From: Gammaproteobacteria bacterium
GTDB taxonomy: Bacteria > Pseudomonadota > Gammaproteobacteria > Ga0077536
Assembly (NCBI GenBank): GCA_024234975.1
Contig: JACKNH010000010.1
Span: 62,001-126,000 of the forward strand
DNA length: 64,000 bases
Reading direction: 5' to 3'
Position numbers and translations under genes: made by a program. Below, one piece after another: positions 8,757 to 18,104 of the stretch. The notes under the pieces were generated by a model. The model was given only the letters and a program-made list of their open reading frames with translations. It made no database searches and was not told the DNA's origin. Position 1 is the first letter of the stretch, and the number at the start of each line of letters is the position of its first letter.

Positions 8757-9702
8757 GTTCGAGCTTATTCACCGCTTGTTCCGGCAGCGCGCCATTCAAC
8801 GCGCTGACGTCATCACCGGGATAGGCGATGACGCAGCCGTTCTGCAGATTGAACCCGATGAACAGCTTTTGTGTGCGGTGGACACTCTGGTTGAAGGTGT
8901 CCATTTCCCACACGCGATGCCCGCACGGCAGGTGGGGCATCGCGCGTTGGCCGTCAATCTGAGTGATATCGCCGCCATGGGGGGGCGGGCACGTTGGGTA
9001 CTCCTGGCATTGACGCTGCCCACTGCCGATGATGCATGGCTGGAAGAATTCGCCGAGGGCTTCCATGCCCTTGCCGCCACCCACGGTGTCGCGCTGGTCG
9101 GCGGCGATATGACCGCCGGCCCGCTTACCATCAGCGTCACTGTCATGGGCAGCGTGGCGCAAGGTCACGCGTTGCAACGTTCAGGCGCGCAGGCCGGCGA
9201 TGTCATCTTCGTCTCCGGCAATCCGGGCGCAGCACGGCTGGGGCTGGATGCCATGTTGGAGGGTGATGATTCACCTTCGACTGAAACATTGCGGCAGCGA
9301 TTCAATTATCCGCAACCGCGGCTTGCGCTGGGCACGGCGATGGCGCCGTATGCGCATGCGATGATTGATGTTTCAGACGGCCTCCTGGCAGACCTCGGCC
9401 ATATCCTGGAAGAATCCCGCTTTGGTGCGCGGCTGAACGCTGAAGCGCTGCCAATATTGCCGGATGCAGTCGCTTTCGCAGGCAGGGACCGTGCCTTGAT
9501 TGCCGCTGCGACAGGTGGTGATGATTACGAATTGCTGTTTACCGTTCCAGTATCCGCAGCTGCATTGGCCGAGGACGCCGCACTTCGAATCGACTGTCCG
9601 ATTACGCGAATCGGGATCATCACTGCAGGTACGGAACTCGTTGTAGAGGGCGAGGGCGCCGCGCTTTTACGCGGCCTGCCACGCGGCTATCAACACTTCT
9701 GA
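8749..9702 (+). CDS. thiL: Thiamine-monophosphate kinase
   Basis: ThiL phosphorylates thiamine monophosphate to the active cofactor thiamine diphosphate. Family motifs appear in order: GIGDDAAVL, DTLVEGVHFP, NLSDIAAMGG, VGGDMTAGPLTISVTVMG, MIDVSDGLLADLGHI and GGDDYELLFT. I chose the GTG at 8749 (protein beginning MGEFELIHRLF), which overlaps the end of nusB by 8 nt and gives 317 residues, the normal size; longer starts would only add out-of-frame nusB sequence. It is the last gene of the glyA-to-thiL run. The pgpA gene that often follows thiL is missing here. Confidence 0.95.
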   Translation: MGEFELIHRLFRQRAIQRADVITGIGDDAAVLQIEPDEQLLCAVDTLVEGVHFPHAMPARQVGHRALAVNLSDIAAMGGRARWVLLALTLPTADDAWLEEFAEGFHALAATHGVALVGGDMTAGPLTISVTVMGSVAQGHALQRSGAQAGDVIFVSGNPGAARLGLDAMLEGDDSPSTETLRQRFNYPQPRLALGTAMAPYAHAMIDVSDGLLADLGHILEESRFGARLNAEALPILPDAVAFAGRDRALIAAATGGDDYELLFTVPVSAAALAEDAALRIDCPITRIGIITAGTELVVEGEGAALLRGLPRGYQHF

Positions 9703-9717
9703 TCGCGTGATGACAGA

Positions 9718-10152
9718 TCAGGTCGTCGGCGCGTAGGTGTCGTGAACCGGCAGTACGTCATCGGCGCAAGACCAGGCCGCGCGCGAACCGAAGAAGATGC
9801 GGGCCTGCGGCATGATCGGAGGTTCGCTATCCAGTACTCCGGCCGGAATCACGGTGAAACCACGTGCCGCATAGTAACGCGGTAACGGGCTGCCGCAAGT
9901 CGTACAGAATGCGGTGGAAAACCGCTCGGCATCCGGCACCTTGAACCGTTGAATCAACTCCGCGCCGCTGATCCACTCGACATCACCTGAGGTTTCCAGC
10001 AGCAGATTTGTGGCATGACCGGTGCCGTTGGCTTTGCGGCAGCGCTGGCAATGACAATGATAAAAGCGCAGCGGTTGACCCTGGACGCGAAACCTGACCG
10101 CGCCGCAAAGGCAGCTGCCGGTCAGGTTGGAAGTTTCCGCGTGTTGACTCAC
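9718..10152 (-). CDS. GFA / CENP-V domain zinc protein
   Basis: The 144-residue protein belongs to the glutathione-dependent formaldehyde-activating enzyme (GFA) superfamily. Zinc-ligand cysteines are visible at C14, C16, C33, C35 and C38 (GSCLCGAVRF and YHCHCQRCRK), with C83 and C86 in FCTTCGSPLP. True formaldehyde activity has been shown for few members, so the function here is open. It stands alone on the reverse strand, convergent with thiL (15 bp apart) and downstream of nhaB; it may be read through from nhaB, whose stop lies 20 bp upstream. Confidence 0.85.
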   Translation of the reverse strand: MSQHAETSNLTGSCLCGAVRFRVQGQPLRFYHCHCQRCRKANGTGHATNLLLETSGDVEWISGAELIQRFKVPDAERFSTAFCTTCGSPLPRYYAARGFTVIPAGVLDSEPPIMPQARIFFGSRAAWSCADDVLPVHDTYAPTT

Positions 10153-10172
10153 CTATGTTGGATCAGACCAGT

Positions 10173-11682
10173 TCAGGACGCCAGAGCGATGATGGCGATC
10201 AGACCGGTAATTGTCATTACGATGGTATACGGCAACGCCATGATGACCATCCGGCCGTAGGACAACCGGATTAAGGGTGCCAGTGCCGAAGTCAGCAGGA
10301 ACAGGAACGCCGCCTGACCGTTTGGCGTCGCGACACTCGGGATGTTGGTGCCGGTATTGGTGGCGACCGCCAGCAGGTCGTAAGTTTCACGCGTAATCGT
10401 GCCGGCCTCGAAGGCATTCTGCAGTTCCGTGATGTAGACCGTGGCGACAAACACGTTGTCGCTGATGGCGGACAACAGGCCATTGGCCAGGTAGAACGCA
10501 CCTGCCTGCTCTGTGCCTTCCAATTCAAGCACCCAGTGAATCACCGGCGAGAACAGGTGGTTGTGATGAATCACGGCCACGACGCTGAAAAACACCACCA
10601 GCAAGGCGGTGAAGGGCAATGCTTCCTTGAAGGCGTTGCCCAGGCGATGCTCGTCGGTCACGCCGCAGAACGCAGTGGCCAGCACGATGACGGAAAGTCC
10701 TACAAGGCCAACCTCGGCCATGTGGAACGCCAGGCCGATGATCAACCAGATGACGACCAGCGCCTGTACCGTAAGGGCGGCGCGATCCTGCAGCGTCCGG
10801 CGTTCGGCCTGTGCCTTGTCGTGCTCTTCCAGCACAGTGCGCACGCTGTCCGGCAGCAACTCACCAAAACCGAACAATTTGAATTTTCCAACACTGCGCA
10901 GGTGATGAGTCCCACCACCAGTACCGGCATGGAGACCGGCGCCACTTCGTGGAAGAACGTCAGGAAATCCCATTGCATGACCTTGGCGATCAACAGGTTC
11001 TGCGGTTCGCCAACCAGGGTGCACACGCCGCCCAGCGCCGTGCCTACGGCAGCATGCATCATCAGGCTGCGCAGGAAGGCGCGGAAGCGATCGAGATCGT
11101 TGCGGGTGTAATCGTGCAGCTGGTCGTCGTCGGCATGGTTATGCGACTCGTGCGACGCTTTGCCTGACGACACTCTGTGATAAACCGCGTAGAAGCCTTC
11201 AGCGACGGTGATGACTACCGCGGTCACCGTCAATGCGTCGAGAAACGCTGACAGGAATGCCGCCACGAACGAGAACAGCAGTGACAGCATGATCTTCGAG
11301 CGCACGTTCAACAGTATTTTGGTGAACGTGAACAGCAGAAGGTCCTTGACGAAATAAATGCCGGCCACCATGAAGATCAACAACAGGATGACCGGGAAAT
11401 TGGTAACCGCCTCTTCGTATACCGATTCCGGCGAGGCCATGCCAATGACAATGGCTTCCATGGCGAGTAACCCGCCAGGCTGCAGCGGGTAGCATTTCAA
11501 CGCCATTGCCAACGTGAAGATGAACTCGAGTATCAGACACCACCCGGCCACCGTCCCACCTGCGACTTGCAGCAGGATGGGATTGACGACCAGAAAGCCA
11601 AGAATGGTGAGCTTGTACCAGTTGGGGAGTGGCCAAGAAAGTTGGCCACCCATGCACCGGGCAGTGTCCGTACCGAGGTCAT
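10173..11682 (-). pseudogene. nhaB: Na+/H+ antiporter NhaB, split by two 1-nt frameshifts
   Basis: The reading runs through three frames that together rebuild a complete NhaB, an inner-membrane sodium/proton antiporter of about 500 residues. Segment one starts at 11682 (MTSVRTLPGAWVANFLGHSP). Segment two continues with NWYKLTILGFLVVNPI and ends near LITCAVLE. Segment three resumes at KFKLFGFGELLPD and runs to the end, including INTGTNIPSVATPNGQ-like sequence (here ATNTGTNIPS). One extra base in the C4 run (plus strand G 11624-11627) and one in the A4 run (plus strand T 10884-10887) would restore a 503-residue frame, the normal length. Either the gene is broken or both sites are homopolymer sequencing errors; I favour errors because everything else is intact. 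Confidence 0.88.
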
Positions 11683-11695
11683 ACCAAGAGGCCTT

Positions 11696-14360
11696 TCAAG
11701 CGGCGAGCTGCCGCAAAACGTAGGGTAGAATCCCGCCGTTCGCGTAGTACTCCCATTCCTTCGGAGTGTCCACGCGCACGACACACTCAAAACGCGTGAT
11801 GCCGCCGTCGGCACGCTGCGCGGCCACGGTCACCGTCTTGACGCCGTGGCTGAAACCTTCGATTGAATACACTTCTTCACCGGTCAACCCAAGTGAGTCG
11901 GCGTTGTCACCGGTCTTGTAGACCAGCGGGAGCACACCCATGCCAACGAGATTGGAGCGATGAATTCTTTCGAAGCTTTCAGCTATTACGGCAGAAACGC
12001 CCAGTAATTTAGTGCCTTTGGCCGCCCAGTCACGCGAAGAACCCGTGCCGTACTCCTTGCCCGCCAGAATAACCAACGGCACACCATCGGCCTGGTAGCG
12101 CATCGAGGCGTCGTAAATTGACATCTGTTCGCCGCTCGGTTGATGGCGTGTCCAGCCACCTTCGGTACCCGGCGCCAGCTGATTCCGCAGACGGATATTG
12201 GCGAACGTTCCGCGCATCATCACCTCGTGATTGCCGCGACGGGCGCCGTAGGAATTGAAGTCCTTCGGGTCAACGCCGTGTTCAATCAGGTACTTGCCTG
12301 CGGGGCTGTCTTTCTTGATCGAACCGGCCGGCGAGATGTGGTCGGTGGTGATCGAGTCGCCCAGCCTGGCCAGACAGCGCGCGCCGGTGATCTGCGAAAT
12401 GCCTTGCGGTTCACGCGGCAGGTCGACGAAGTATGGCGGGTTGCGTACGTAAGTCGACGCATCATCCCAGTGGTAGCGGATTGGATTTCTCGACTTCGAT
12501 GCCGGCCCAGCGCGCATCGCCTTTGAAGACGTCAGCGTAGCTCGAGCGGAACATCGCGGAGTCGATCTTTCCGACAGCGTTGGCGACTTCCTGCGACGTC
12601 GGCCAGATATCCTTCAGATAGACCGGCTGGCCATTGCTGCCGGTGCCGATCGGATCGCTGGCGAGATCGATATCCACGGTGCCCGCGATGGCATAGGCCA
12701 CGACCAACGGCGGTGACGCGAGGTAGTTCATTTTGACCTCTGCATGGACACGACCTTCGAAATTGCGGTTGCCCGAGAGTACGGAGGCCGCGACGAGATC
12801 GCCGTCGCGGATGCCGGCGCTGACAGCGTCAGGCAGCGGACCTGAGTTGCCAATGCAGGTGGTGCAGCCGTAACCCACGATCTGGAAGCCGAGTGCATCG
12901 AGATCCGGTTGGACGCCGGCTTTTCTCAGGTAGTCGGAGACGACGGTAGAACCCGGTGCGAGGCTGGTCTTCACCCAGGGCTTGGCTTTCAAACCCAGCT
13001 TGTTGGCTTTCTGCGCGACGAGTCCGGCGGCCAGCATGACCGAAGGATTCGACGTGTTAGTGCACGAGGTGATAGCGGCGATGACCACGGCGCCATCCTT
13101 CAACTCGTAGCTCTGGCCGCCATCGTTGACGCTGGCGGAACCGGCGCCGGCCTTGCGGTCCTTGGTCAGATCGCCGAGCGCTTTCTGGAAGGCCGGCCGC
13201 ATCGCCTTCAACGCGACACGGTCCTGCGGACGTTTCGGACCGGCGAGACTCGGCTCGACCGAGCCCATGTCCAGTTCCAGCGTATCGGTGTAAACCGCTT
13301 CCGGGCTGCCAGCGTCACGCCACATACCGGTTGCGCGCGCATAGGCTTCAACCAATGCCACCTGGTCATCCGCGCGGCCCGACAGACGCAGATAATTGAT
13401 GGTTTCGGCATCGATCGGGAAGATGCCGCAGGTCGCACCGTATTCCGGCGCCATGTTGGCGATTGTCGCCCGATCGGCCAGCGGCAGGTGGTCCAGTCCG
13501 GGACCGAAGAATTCGACGAACTTGCCAACCACGCCCTTGGCGCGAAGCATCTGCGTCACGGTCAGCACCAGATCGGTGGCGGTGACGCCTTCGGCTACCT
13601 TGCCGGTCAATTTGAAGCCGATGACTTCCGGGATCAGCATGGTCACCGGCTGACCCAGCATGGCGGCTTCCGCTTCAATACCACCTACGCCCCAGCCCAG
13701 TACGCCAAGGCCATTGATCATCGTGGTATGCGAGTCGGTGCCGACCAGCGTGTCAGGGTAGGCATACCAGCCGTCGGCTTTCTCGGCGGCAAATACCGCG
13801 CGCGCGAGGTATTCCAGGTTGACCTGGTGGCAGATGCCTGCGCCCGGTGGTACCGCGGCGAAGTTCGAAAACGCTTCCTGGCCCCAGCGCAGAAAGCTGT
13901 AGCGCTCCTGGTTGCGTTCGAACTCGATTTTCGAGTTCTGTTCGGCGGCGTTGGCCACGCCGAACACGTCAACCATCACAGAATGGTCGATGACCAGCTC
14001 CGCGGGCGACAGGGGGTTGATCTTGTCGGGGTTGCCGCCGAGTGCCTGCATCGCATCGCGCATGGCCGCCAGATCCACGACGGCGGGGACGCCAGTGAAA
14101 TCCTGCATCAGAACGCGAGCCGGGGTATAGGCGATTTCCTTGTCGGGTTTCGCTTTGGCATCCCAATTCGCCAGTGCTTCGATGTCGTCGCGCGTCACGT
14201 TGACGCCGTCCTCGAAGCGCAGCAGATTCTCCAGCAGAATCTTTTGCGAGTAGGGCAGTTTGGCGACGGGATATTTATCAGCCAGACGCTGGACGTTGAA
14301 GATCGTGTACTCGCGTGAGCCCACGCCGAGTTTCATCCGTGTATCGAAACTGTTGTTCAT
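11696..14360 (-). pseudogene. acnA: Aconitate hydratase A, interrupted by one 1-nt frameshift
   Basis: AcnA converts citrate to isocitrate in the TCA cycle using a 4Fe-4S cluster. The cluster cysteines are visible: C433 in SCTNTSNP and C499/C502 in GYGCTTCIGNSGP. The first frame ends about residue 632 after RWAGIEVE; the family sequence continues in another frame from NPIRYHWDDASTYVRNPPYF and includes GSSRDWAAKGT. Removing one base from a T3 run (12486-12488 on the plus strand) joins the two parts into 887 residues, the normal size. This is a third homopolymer slip within 1.7 kb of the two in nhaB. If real, the cell needs another aconitase such as AcnB. The start follows GGAGTCGGC closely. 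Confidence 0.9.
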
Positions 14361-14532
14361 GCCGACTCCGAAGTGTTGTACAGACAGAAAAATAAGATGG
14401 CGAAACGCTGCGTCAGGTGACGCCGCCGCCAGGTGACCCTCCCCCGAGTAAAGTCACTGGCAAGCTGCAGAATTATCCGCGATTTCGCCCGTCTTTTGTA
14501 ACCGGAATGCCGGATAATTTCCCGGCGACCGC

Positions 14533-15627
14533 TCAAGCGTTGCTGATGCGCGTTGCGATCACACCGCCGCCAAGGCAGATATCGCCCTGGTAGAACACCA
14601 CCGATTGTCCCGGCGCGACAGCACGCTGCTGCGATTCAAACATCACCGTGCACACATCATCATCGTCTGACAGGCTGACGTGGCAGGCTTGTACGTGCTG
14701 ACGGTGGCGGATCCTTGCCGTGCAGTCAAAGCGCTGTCCCGGTGCATGACCCGCGATCCACGACAGGGTATCGGCACGCAGCCCGCACGACAGCAGTGCA
14801 GGGTGATCATGGCCCTGGCCGACCACCAGAACGTTGTCCGTGACGCGCTTGTCCAGCACGTACCATGGCTCTTCCGGTGCATTTCTGACGCCGCCGATCC
14901 CCAGCCCCTGGCGTTGCCCCAGCGTGTAGTAGAAAACGCCCTGGTGAGTGCCAATCTGCTCGCCGTGCTCGGTGACGATCGCGCCCGGCTGGGCCGGCAG
15001 ATAGCGCCCCATGAACGAGCGGAAGTGCTCTTCTCCGATGAAGCAGATGCCGGTACTGTCACGCTTGTCATGGGTGACCAGACCCGCCGATGCGGCAATA
15101 CGCCGCACTTCTGCTTTGGGCAGAGCGCCGACAGGGAACAAGGCACTGGCCAGTTGCTCCTGCCCGAGCGTGTAGAGGAAGTAGGTCTGGTCCTTGTTCG
15201 GGTCGCACCCTTTAAGCATGCGGTAACCGGTTTGATCCCGTTCGATCCGGGCGTAATGACCGGTTGCAATATGACTGGCGCCGCGTGCGTGGACGTGCTC
15301 CATGAACGCCTTGAACTTGATTTCCCGGTTGCACAGGATGTCCGGGTTGGGTGTGCGACCGAGCTGGTATTCGGTCAGAAAGTGGCGAAACACCTCGTCC
15401 CAGTAGGTGGCCGACAGATCGACCGTGTTCAACGGTATTCCCAGCTTTTCACTTACCGCGAGCGCGTCGGCGACATCGTCTTCCCAGCGACACTGGCCGC
15501 TGCCGGTCGGTTCGTTCCAGTTCTTCATGAACAACGCCTCGACCTCGTAGCCGGCTTCCAGCAGCAGCAGGGCGGAGACGGACGAATCGACGCCGCCGGA
15601 CAAGGCGATGACAATCCGCTCAGGCAT
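14533..15627 (-). CDS. mnmA: tRNA-specific 2-thiouridylase MnmA
   Basis: MnmA thiolates U34 of the tRNAs for Lys, Glu and Gln, using sulfur relayed from a Tus-type system. The PP-loop ATP site SGGVDSS is at residues 10-16. The catalytic cysteines are C99 in NPDILCNREIKF and C195 in DSTGICFIGEEHF, and the GHYARIE block precedes the central domain. The 364-residue length is normal. It overlaps the end of nudJ by 8 nt, an arrangement also seen in other gammaproteobacteria, so the pair is probably translated from one mRNA starting at the CRP-site region upstream of nudJ. Confidence 0.96.
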   Translation of the reverse strand: MPERIVIALSGGVDSSVSALLLLEAGYEVEALFMKNWNEPTGSGQCRWEDDVADALAVSEKLGIPLNTVDLSATYWDEVFRHFLTEYQLGRTPNPDILCNREIKFKAFMEHVHARGASHIATGHYARIERDQTGYRMLKGCDPNKDQTYFLYTLGQEQLASALFPVGALPKAEVRRIAASAGLVTHDKRDSTGICFIGEEHFRSFMGRYLPAQPGAIVTEHGEQIGTHQGVFYYTLGQRQGLGIGGVRNAPEEPWYVLDKRVTDNVLVVGQGHDHPALLSCGLRADTLSWIAGHAPGQRFDCTARIRHRQHVQACHVSLSDDDDVCTVMFESQQRAVAPGQSVVFYQGDICLGGGVIATRISNA

Positions 15628-16087
15628 CAGGCTGGGCCGTTGCTAGCAGATAGTGCAAGGCGTTCAGGGGCAGTGCGTGGCCGGCAAGGTAATCATCGAT
15701 GCAGGCGGTCACCATCGGACTGCGCAGACGCGCCTGACGGACGAGCAGCTCGTCGCGGGTCAACCAATGGACTGCGACAATGGCCGGGTCCAACGCGGTG
15801 TCGTGCCGGCGCACGGCCTCGGCTGCGAAGGCGAACCGCAGGTACTGGCCGCCCTCCGGGGGCTCGTACTGGTATATTCCGACCAGGTGAGTCGGGAGAA
15901 TTTCCCAGCCGGTTTCCTCCCACACTTCCCGACATACCGCGTCAACCAACGCCTCGTCCGGCTCAAGATGGCCGGCCGGTTGATTGAAAACAGTAATGCC
16001 CTGTGGATTTTCTTCGACAATCAGGAACCGCCCATCCTGTTCGACTACGGCGGCGACTGTCACGTTGGGCTTCCAGCGAGATTTCAT
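15620..16087 (-). CDS. nudJ: Nudix hydrolase, NudJ (phosphatase) type
   Basis: The 155-residue protein contains a full Nudix box, residues 39-61, with G39, E45, R53, E54, E57, E58 and G60 in the expected spacing. The N-terminus MKSRWKPNVTVAAVVEQDGR and the position upstream of mnmA match NudJ, a pyrophosphatase that acts on hydroxymethylpyrimidine pyrophosphate and nucleoside di/triphosphates. Its ATG lies inside the left arm of a perfect CRP-type palindrome and has no obvious ribosome site, so initiation could be weak, leaderless or controlled by binding at that palindrome. It is translationally coupled to mnmA by an 8-nt overlap. Confidence 0.85.
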   Translation of the reverse strand: MKSRWKPNVTVAAVVEQDGRFLIVEENPQGITVFNQPAGHLEPDEALVDAVCREVWEETGWEILPTHLVGIYQYEPPEGGQYLRFAFAAEAVRRHDTALDPAIVAVHWLTRDELLVRQARLRSPMVTACIDDYLAGHALPLNALHYLLATAQPDA

Positions 16088-16110
16088 AATGTGAACTGCT
16101 TCACATTATG
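16085..16110. promoter_or_regulatory. Perfect CRP/Vfr-type operator
   Basis: An 11-bp arm CATAATGTGAA is followed by CTGC and the exact reverse complement TTCACATTATG. The core TGTGA-N6-TCACA (16090-16105, centre 16097.5) equals the CRP consensus including AT-rich flanks. It overlaps the nudJ start codon on one side and lies about 93 bp upstream of the inferred start of a small RNA on the other, a position compatible with class I activation. cyaA in the same window supplies the ligand. Binding itself is inferred, not shown. Confidence 0.8.
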
Positions 16111-16156
16111 TGCGGCATTAAAAAATCCATATATTTCAATTGGATAAAATGTGCAT

Positions 16157-16184
16157 TTGACAATCATATTTACTTTATTATGCT
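16157..16184 (+). promoter_or_regulatory. Sigma70-like promoter for a small transcript
   Basis: A consensus -35 TTGACA (16157-16162) is followed after 16 bp by TATGCT (16179-16184), in a markedly AT-rich stretch unlike the surrounding GC-rich DNA. Initiation would be near 16191. No reading frame follows before the terminator at 16261-16288, so it appears to drive a non-coding RNA. Confidence 0.65.
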
Positions 16185-16190
16185 AACTGA

Positions 16191-16288
16191 ACGATTTTAG
16201 CAACAACACCGGATACCTCCGTGGGTGAGTAGACAGGTCTAACCTGTCACCAGCGTATTAGGGCTGCTCTTGAGCAGCCCTTTTTTTT
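16191..16288 (+). ncRNA. Candidate small RNA under a CRP site (novel)
   Basis: The interval between a consensus promoter and an intrinsic terminator is about 98 nt and holds no start codon followed by a meaningful frame. It folds into three local hairpins by eye: CGGA-TACC-TCCG near 16210-16221, GACAGGT-CTA-ACCTGTC at 16232-16248 (extended by GGT/ACC around a bulge), and the terminator. The segment ACCTCC around the first hairpin is complementary to Shine-Dalgarno sequences, a feature of many base-pairing regulators. The next gene downstream is convergent, so this is not a leader. I do not recognise a known family; boundaries are predictions. Confidence 0.55.
16261..16288 (+). terminator. Rho-independent terminator
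   Basis: GGGCTGCT, loop CTTG, AGCAGCCC, then eight T residues (16281-16288). On the opposite strand no T run follows the stem, so it acts for forward transcription, matching the small-RNA candidate rather than the convergent phosphoribosyltransferase gene. Confidence 0.9.
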
Positions 16289-16330
16289 GCTCGCACAGGA
16301 GGGCGTTCAAAGGTACCGGTGGGTGCGTGA

Positions 16331-16897
16331 TTATTTCCCGCCGTCCAACTCATCCCACAGGCCGGTCAGATCACGTTTGTTCGCCACGAGCTCGTTGTGC
16401 GGAACGCCACATAGTTCATGTGGGAACACCAGCCATGCATCGGTTTCGTGCAGGAAGTAGTCAGGATGCAGCGGCGTACGGTTACGCGTTGGCTTGTACC
16501 ACGGGCAGGCGATGCGAACCGTGGACGGCATGTTCCGCCGCATACGTATTTCCAGTTGCGACAACACGGCGTGAACGCTGCGACCGGAGTCGAACACGTC
16601 GTCGACAATCAATAATGAGTCCGACGTGTTCAGTGAGTCGACCAGGTACTCCAGTCCGAGGACACGCACGGTGTCGGATTGACTGTCGATCCCCGTGTAG
16701 GACTGCGTTTTGATGGCGATGTGGTCGGTTGTGACGCCCCGATACTCGAAGTATTCCTGCACAACCGTTCCCACCGGCGTACCGCCACGCCATATCCCGG
16801 CAATGAAGTCGGGACGGAACCCACTCATATATATCTGTGCGGCAAGCCGGAAGGAATCGCGCAGCAGTTGTTCCGCGGTGATGAAGATTTTATCCAT
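16331..16897 (-). CDS. Phosphoribosyltransferase (hypoxanthine/xanthine PRTase-like)
   Basis: This 188-residue protein has the type I PRTase PRPP-binding signature LLIVDDVFDSGRSV at residues 95-108 and the upstream FIAGIWRGGTPVG loop at 31-43. Such enzymes attach a purine base to PRPP in the cytosol; the exact base is uncertain, since this divergent group is usually annotated hypoxanthine or xanthine PRTase. I chose the ATG giving MDKIFITAEQ; 25 upstream residues lack family features. It is divergent from the adenosine kinase gene. With that kinase and the nucleoside phosphorylase at the window start it outlines a purine salvage set. Confidence 0.8.
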   Translation of the reverse strand: MDKIFITAEQLLRDSFRLAAQIYMSGFRPDFIAGIWRGGTPVGTVVQEYFEYRGVTTDHIAIKTQSYTGIDSQSDTVRVLGLEYLVDSLNTSDSLLIVDDVFDSGRSVHAVLSQLEIRMRRNMPSTVRIACPWYKPTRNRTPLHPDYFLHETDAWLVFPHELCGVPHNELVANKRDLTGLWDELDGGK

Positions 16898-17087
16898 GCT
16901 CTGGCTATGTCTGGAATTGCGAGGTGGTCCGAATTGCGATGCTGCCTCAGCCCGGGTCCGTGGAGTGCGCATGCGGCTGGTTTGAACTGGTCGATCTTAG
17001 CCCGTAAACTGCCCCGGCTTGACATCCCTTCGCGTCTGTCAGCGCCCGCTAAATCCCTGTAACCCTCTGCTATGGAGACTCACGTTC

Positions 17088-18023
17088 ATGAAGGCACTGA
17101 TATGCGGTTCGTTTGCCTACGACACCATTCTGGCGTTCCCTGACCGGTTCAAGAACCACATTCTGCCTGAAAAGATCCACATCCTGAACGTGGCATTCGT
17201 GACCTCCGATATGCGGCGCGAATTCGGCGGCACGGCAGGCAACATCGCCTACAACCTGCGGTTGCTGGGTGGCGACGGCGCGGCGATGGGCACCGTGGGC
17301 CGCGATTTTGACCCCTACGCCGCGTGGATGGACAAACATGGCGTGGACCGCAGCCTGGTCAAGGTCATCGACGAGGAGTTCACCGCGCAGGCCGTCATCA
17401 CCACCGATCTCGACGACAACCAGATTACCGCCTTCCACCCGGGTGCGATGGCATTTTCGCACCAGACCAAGGCCACCGAAGCACGCGGCGTGTCGCTGGC
17501 CATTTTGTCGCCTGACGGTCGCGAAGGCACCATCGCCCATGCCGAACAATGCGCCGAAGCCGGTATTCCGTTCATCTTCGATCCCGGTCAGAACACCCCG
17601 GTGTTCACCGCCGACGAATACGCCCGGTTCATCGACATCGCGACCTTCATGACGGTCAACGACTACGAGTGGGAGCTGGTGCAGTCCAAATGCGGCCTCA
17701 CGCTCGACCAGGCGCGCGCCAAACTGGATGCGCTGATCGTGACCCGTGGTGGCCAGGGGTCGATCATCTATACCCCTGATGCCGAATACCAGATCCCCGT
17801 CGCCAAGCCGGCCAAGGTGGTCGAGCCGACCGGTTGCGGCGACGCCTTCCGGGCCGGTCTGATGTACGGATTGATGAACAAGCTGGACTGGGAAATCACC
17901 GGTCGCATCGCATCACTGATGGGGGCCTACAACATTGCCCAGCACGGCACCCAGAACCATCACTTCTCCCGAAGCGAGTTCGAAGGTCGCTTCAAGGAGA
18001 ATTTCGGTATGGCGATGAGCTGA
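17088..18023 (+). CDS. PfkB-family carbohydrate/nucleoside kinase, probably adenosine kinase
   Basis: The 311-residue protein is a ribokinase-fold (PfkB) enzyme. The N-terminal signature FGGTAGNIAYNL is at residues 47-58 and the C-terminal one, EPTGCGDAFRAGLMYG, contains the catalytic base D252. The asparagine-rich lid and sequence resemble bacterial adenosine kinases, which make AMP from adenosine and ATP, but ribokinase-like substrates cannot be excluded. The start ATG is preceded by GGAG at a suitable distance. It is transcribed away from the PRTase gene, and a hairpin-containing gap separates it from cysI. Confidence 0.82.
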   Translation: MKALICGSFAYDTILAFPDRFKNHILPEKIHILNVAFVTSDMRREFGGTAGNIAYNLRLLGGDGAAMGTVGRDFDPYAAWMDKHGVDRSLVKVIDEEFTAQAVITTDLDDNQITAFHPGAMAFSHQTKATEARGVSLAILSPDGREGTIAHAEQCAEAGIPFIFDPGQNTPVFTADEYARFIDIATFMTVNDYEWELVQSKCGLTLDQARAKLDALIVTRGGQGSIIYTPDAEYQIPVAKPAKVVEPTGCGDAFRAGLMYGLMNKLDWEITGRIASLMGAYNIAQHGTQNHHFSRSEFEGRFKENFGMAMS

Positions 18024-18104
18024 CAGCCCCCGCGGCAACGCCGGATAGTCGGCATATCGATAGATATAACCGTTCTTTTTCAAGCAGGGCGGGGCTTTGT
18101 TATC

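Noticed and set aside
12909..14318. 469-codon open frame antisense to acnA
   Set aside because: It lies wholly inside the aconitase gene, has composition of a shadow frame and no ribosome site; GC-rich codon bias produces such frames.
14471..14519. 9-bp inverted repeat AATTATCCG / CGGATAATT with 31-nt spacing, upstream of mnmA
   Set aside because: Repeats of this length and spacing are expected about ten times by chance in a window of this size.
14680..15987. 435-codon open frame antisense to mnmA/nudJ
   Set aside because: Shadow of the two genes on the other strand, with no family resemblance.
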